In this document: positions 63,999 through 64,000 of the stretch, piece after piece
Position numbering within the stretch: position 1 is the first letter of the stretch
Layout of the letters: each line of letters starts with the position of its first letter
Assembly (NCBI RefSeq): GCF_022539315.1
Contig: NC_066336.1
Span: 4,964,600-5,028,599 of the forward strand
Source of the DNA: Serinus canaria
Taxonomy: Eukaryota; Chordata; Aves; Passeriformes; Fringillidae
Direction: 5' to 3'
Length of the DNA: 64,000 nucleotides
The notes under the pieces: generated by a model
The model's database searches: none
What the model was told of the DNA's origin: nothing
What the model saw: the letters and a program-made list of their open reading frames with translations, nothing else
Made by a program: the position numbers and the translations under genes

Positions 63999-64000
63999 GT

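Noticed and set aside
1..64000. tRNA, rRNA, snoRNA or microRNA genes
   Set aside because: No cloverleaf, box C/D or H/ACA, or convincing hairpin was seen by eye; small RNAs cannot be excluded without a covariance search.
1..64000. DST (dystonin) instead of MACF1
   Set aside because: The two paralogues share this architecture, but the [10 protein letters not shown] alternative N-terminus and the NGYHTCK linker point to MACF1; an alignment to both would settle it.

Overview
The window is vertebrate nuclear DNA, most likely from a bird. It holds CR1 LINE fragments with the avian-type 3' end (a short ATTCTGTG-like terminal repeat), short introns, a CpG island, and many GC-rich minisatellites, including (GGGAT)n arrays. 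I cannot name the species. Every convincing coding segment lies on the + strand and belongs to one gene, MACF1 (microtubule-actin crosslinking factor 1, ACF7), a giant spectraplakin that links microtubules to actin. The window shows the middle of the gene. The actin-binding calponin-homology domains lie upstream, and the EF-hand/GAS2 microtubule-binding end lies downstream.

Layout. 1-1554 is intron. 1555-8638 holds 15 small exons coding for the SH3-containing part of the plakin domain and the helical segment after it (711 codons). 8639-11302 is an intron with two unproven candidate exons. 11303-16549 is one giant 5,247-bp exon with two arrays of plakin (plectin) repeats and a charged tail; it is phase 0 at both ends, as expected for a cassette that separates a MACF1b-like isoform from the common one. 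17049-35868 holds 21 exons of spectrin-repeat rod (1,913 codons). 35869-54493 is an 18.6-kb intron. Inside it, a CpG island (about 46.6-48.5 kb) precedes a 3.1-kb open exon beginning [10 protein letters not shown], the alternative N-terminus of a short MACF1 isoform that lacks the actin-binding and plakin domains. 54494-63998 holds 12 more rod exons (724 codons), the last ending exactly at the window edge with its GT donor.

All 49 exons join without a frameshift or stop when splice phases are followed: 3,348 codons without the plakin-repeat exon, 5,097 with it. I read the exon ends from GT/AG sites and reading frame only; no transcript evidence was available.

Most notable for follow-up: (i) four (GGGAT)n arrays of opposite polarity flank blocks of rod exons, so they could form G-quadruplexes and pair as inverted repeats in the pre-mRNA; (ii) intron 4138-4695 is open in frame and encodes a Pro/Phe/Cys-rich repeat if retained; (iii) a 79-bp tandem duplication copies a splice acceptor; (iv) the internal-promoter isoform begins with a plausible myristoylation/palmitoylation motif and its exon can either splice on or terminate; (v) a possible small exon just upstream of the plakin-repeat exon; (vi) several AT-rich, non-repetitive intronic blocks resemble conserved noncoding elements. 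I found no RNA genes, CRISPR arrays or prokaryotic-type systems.
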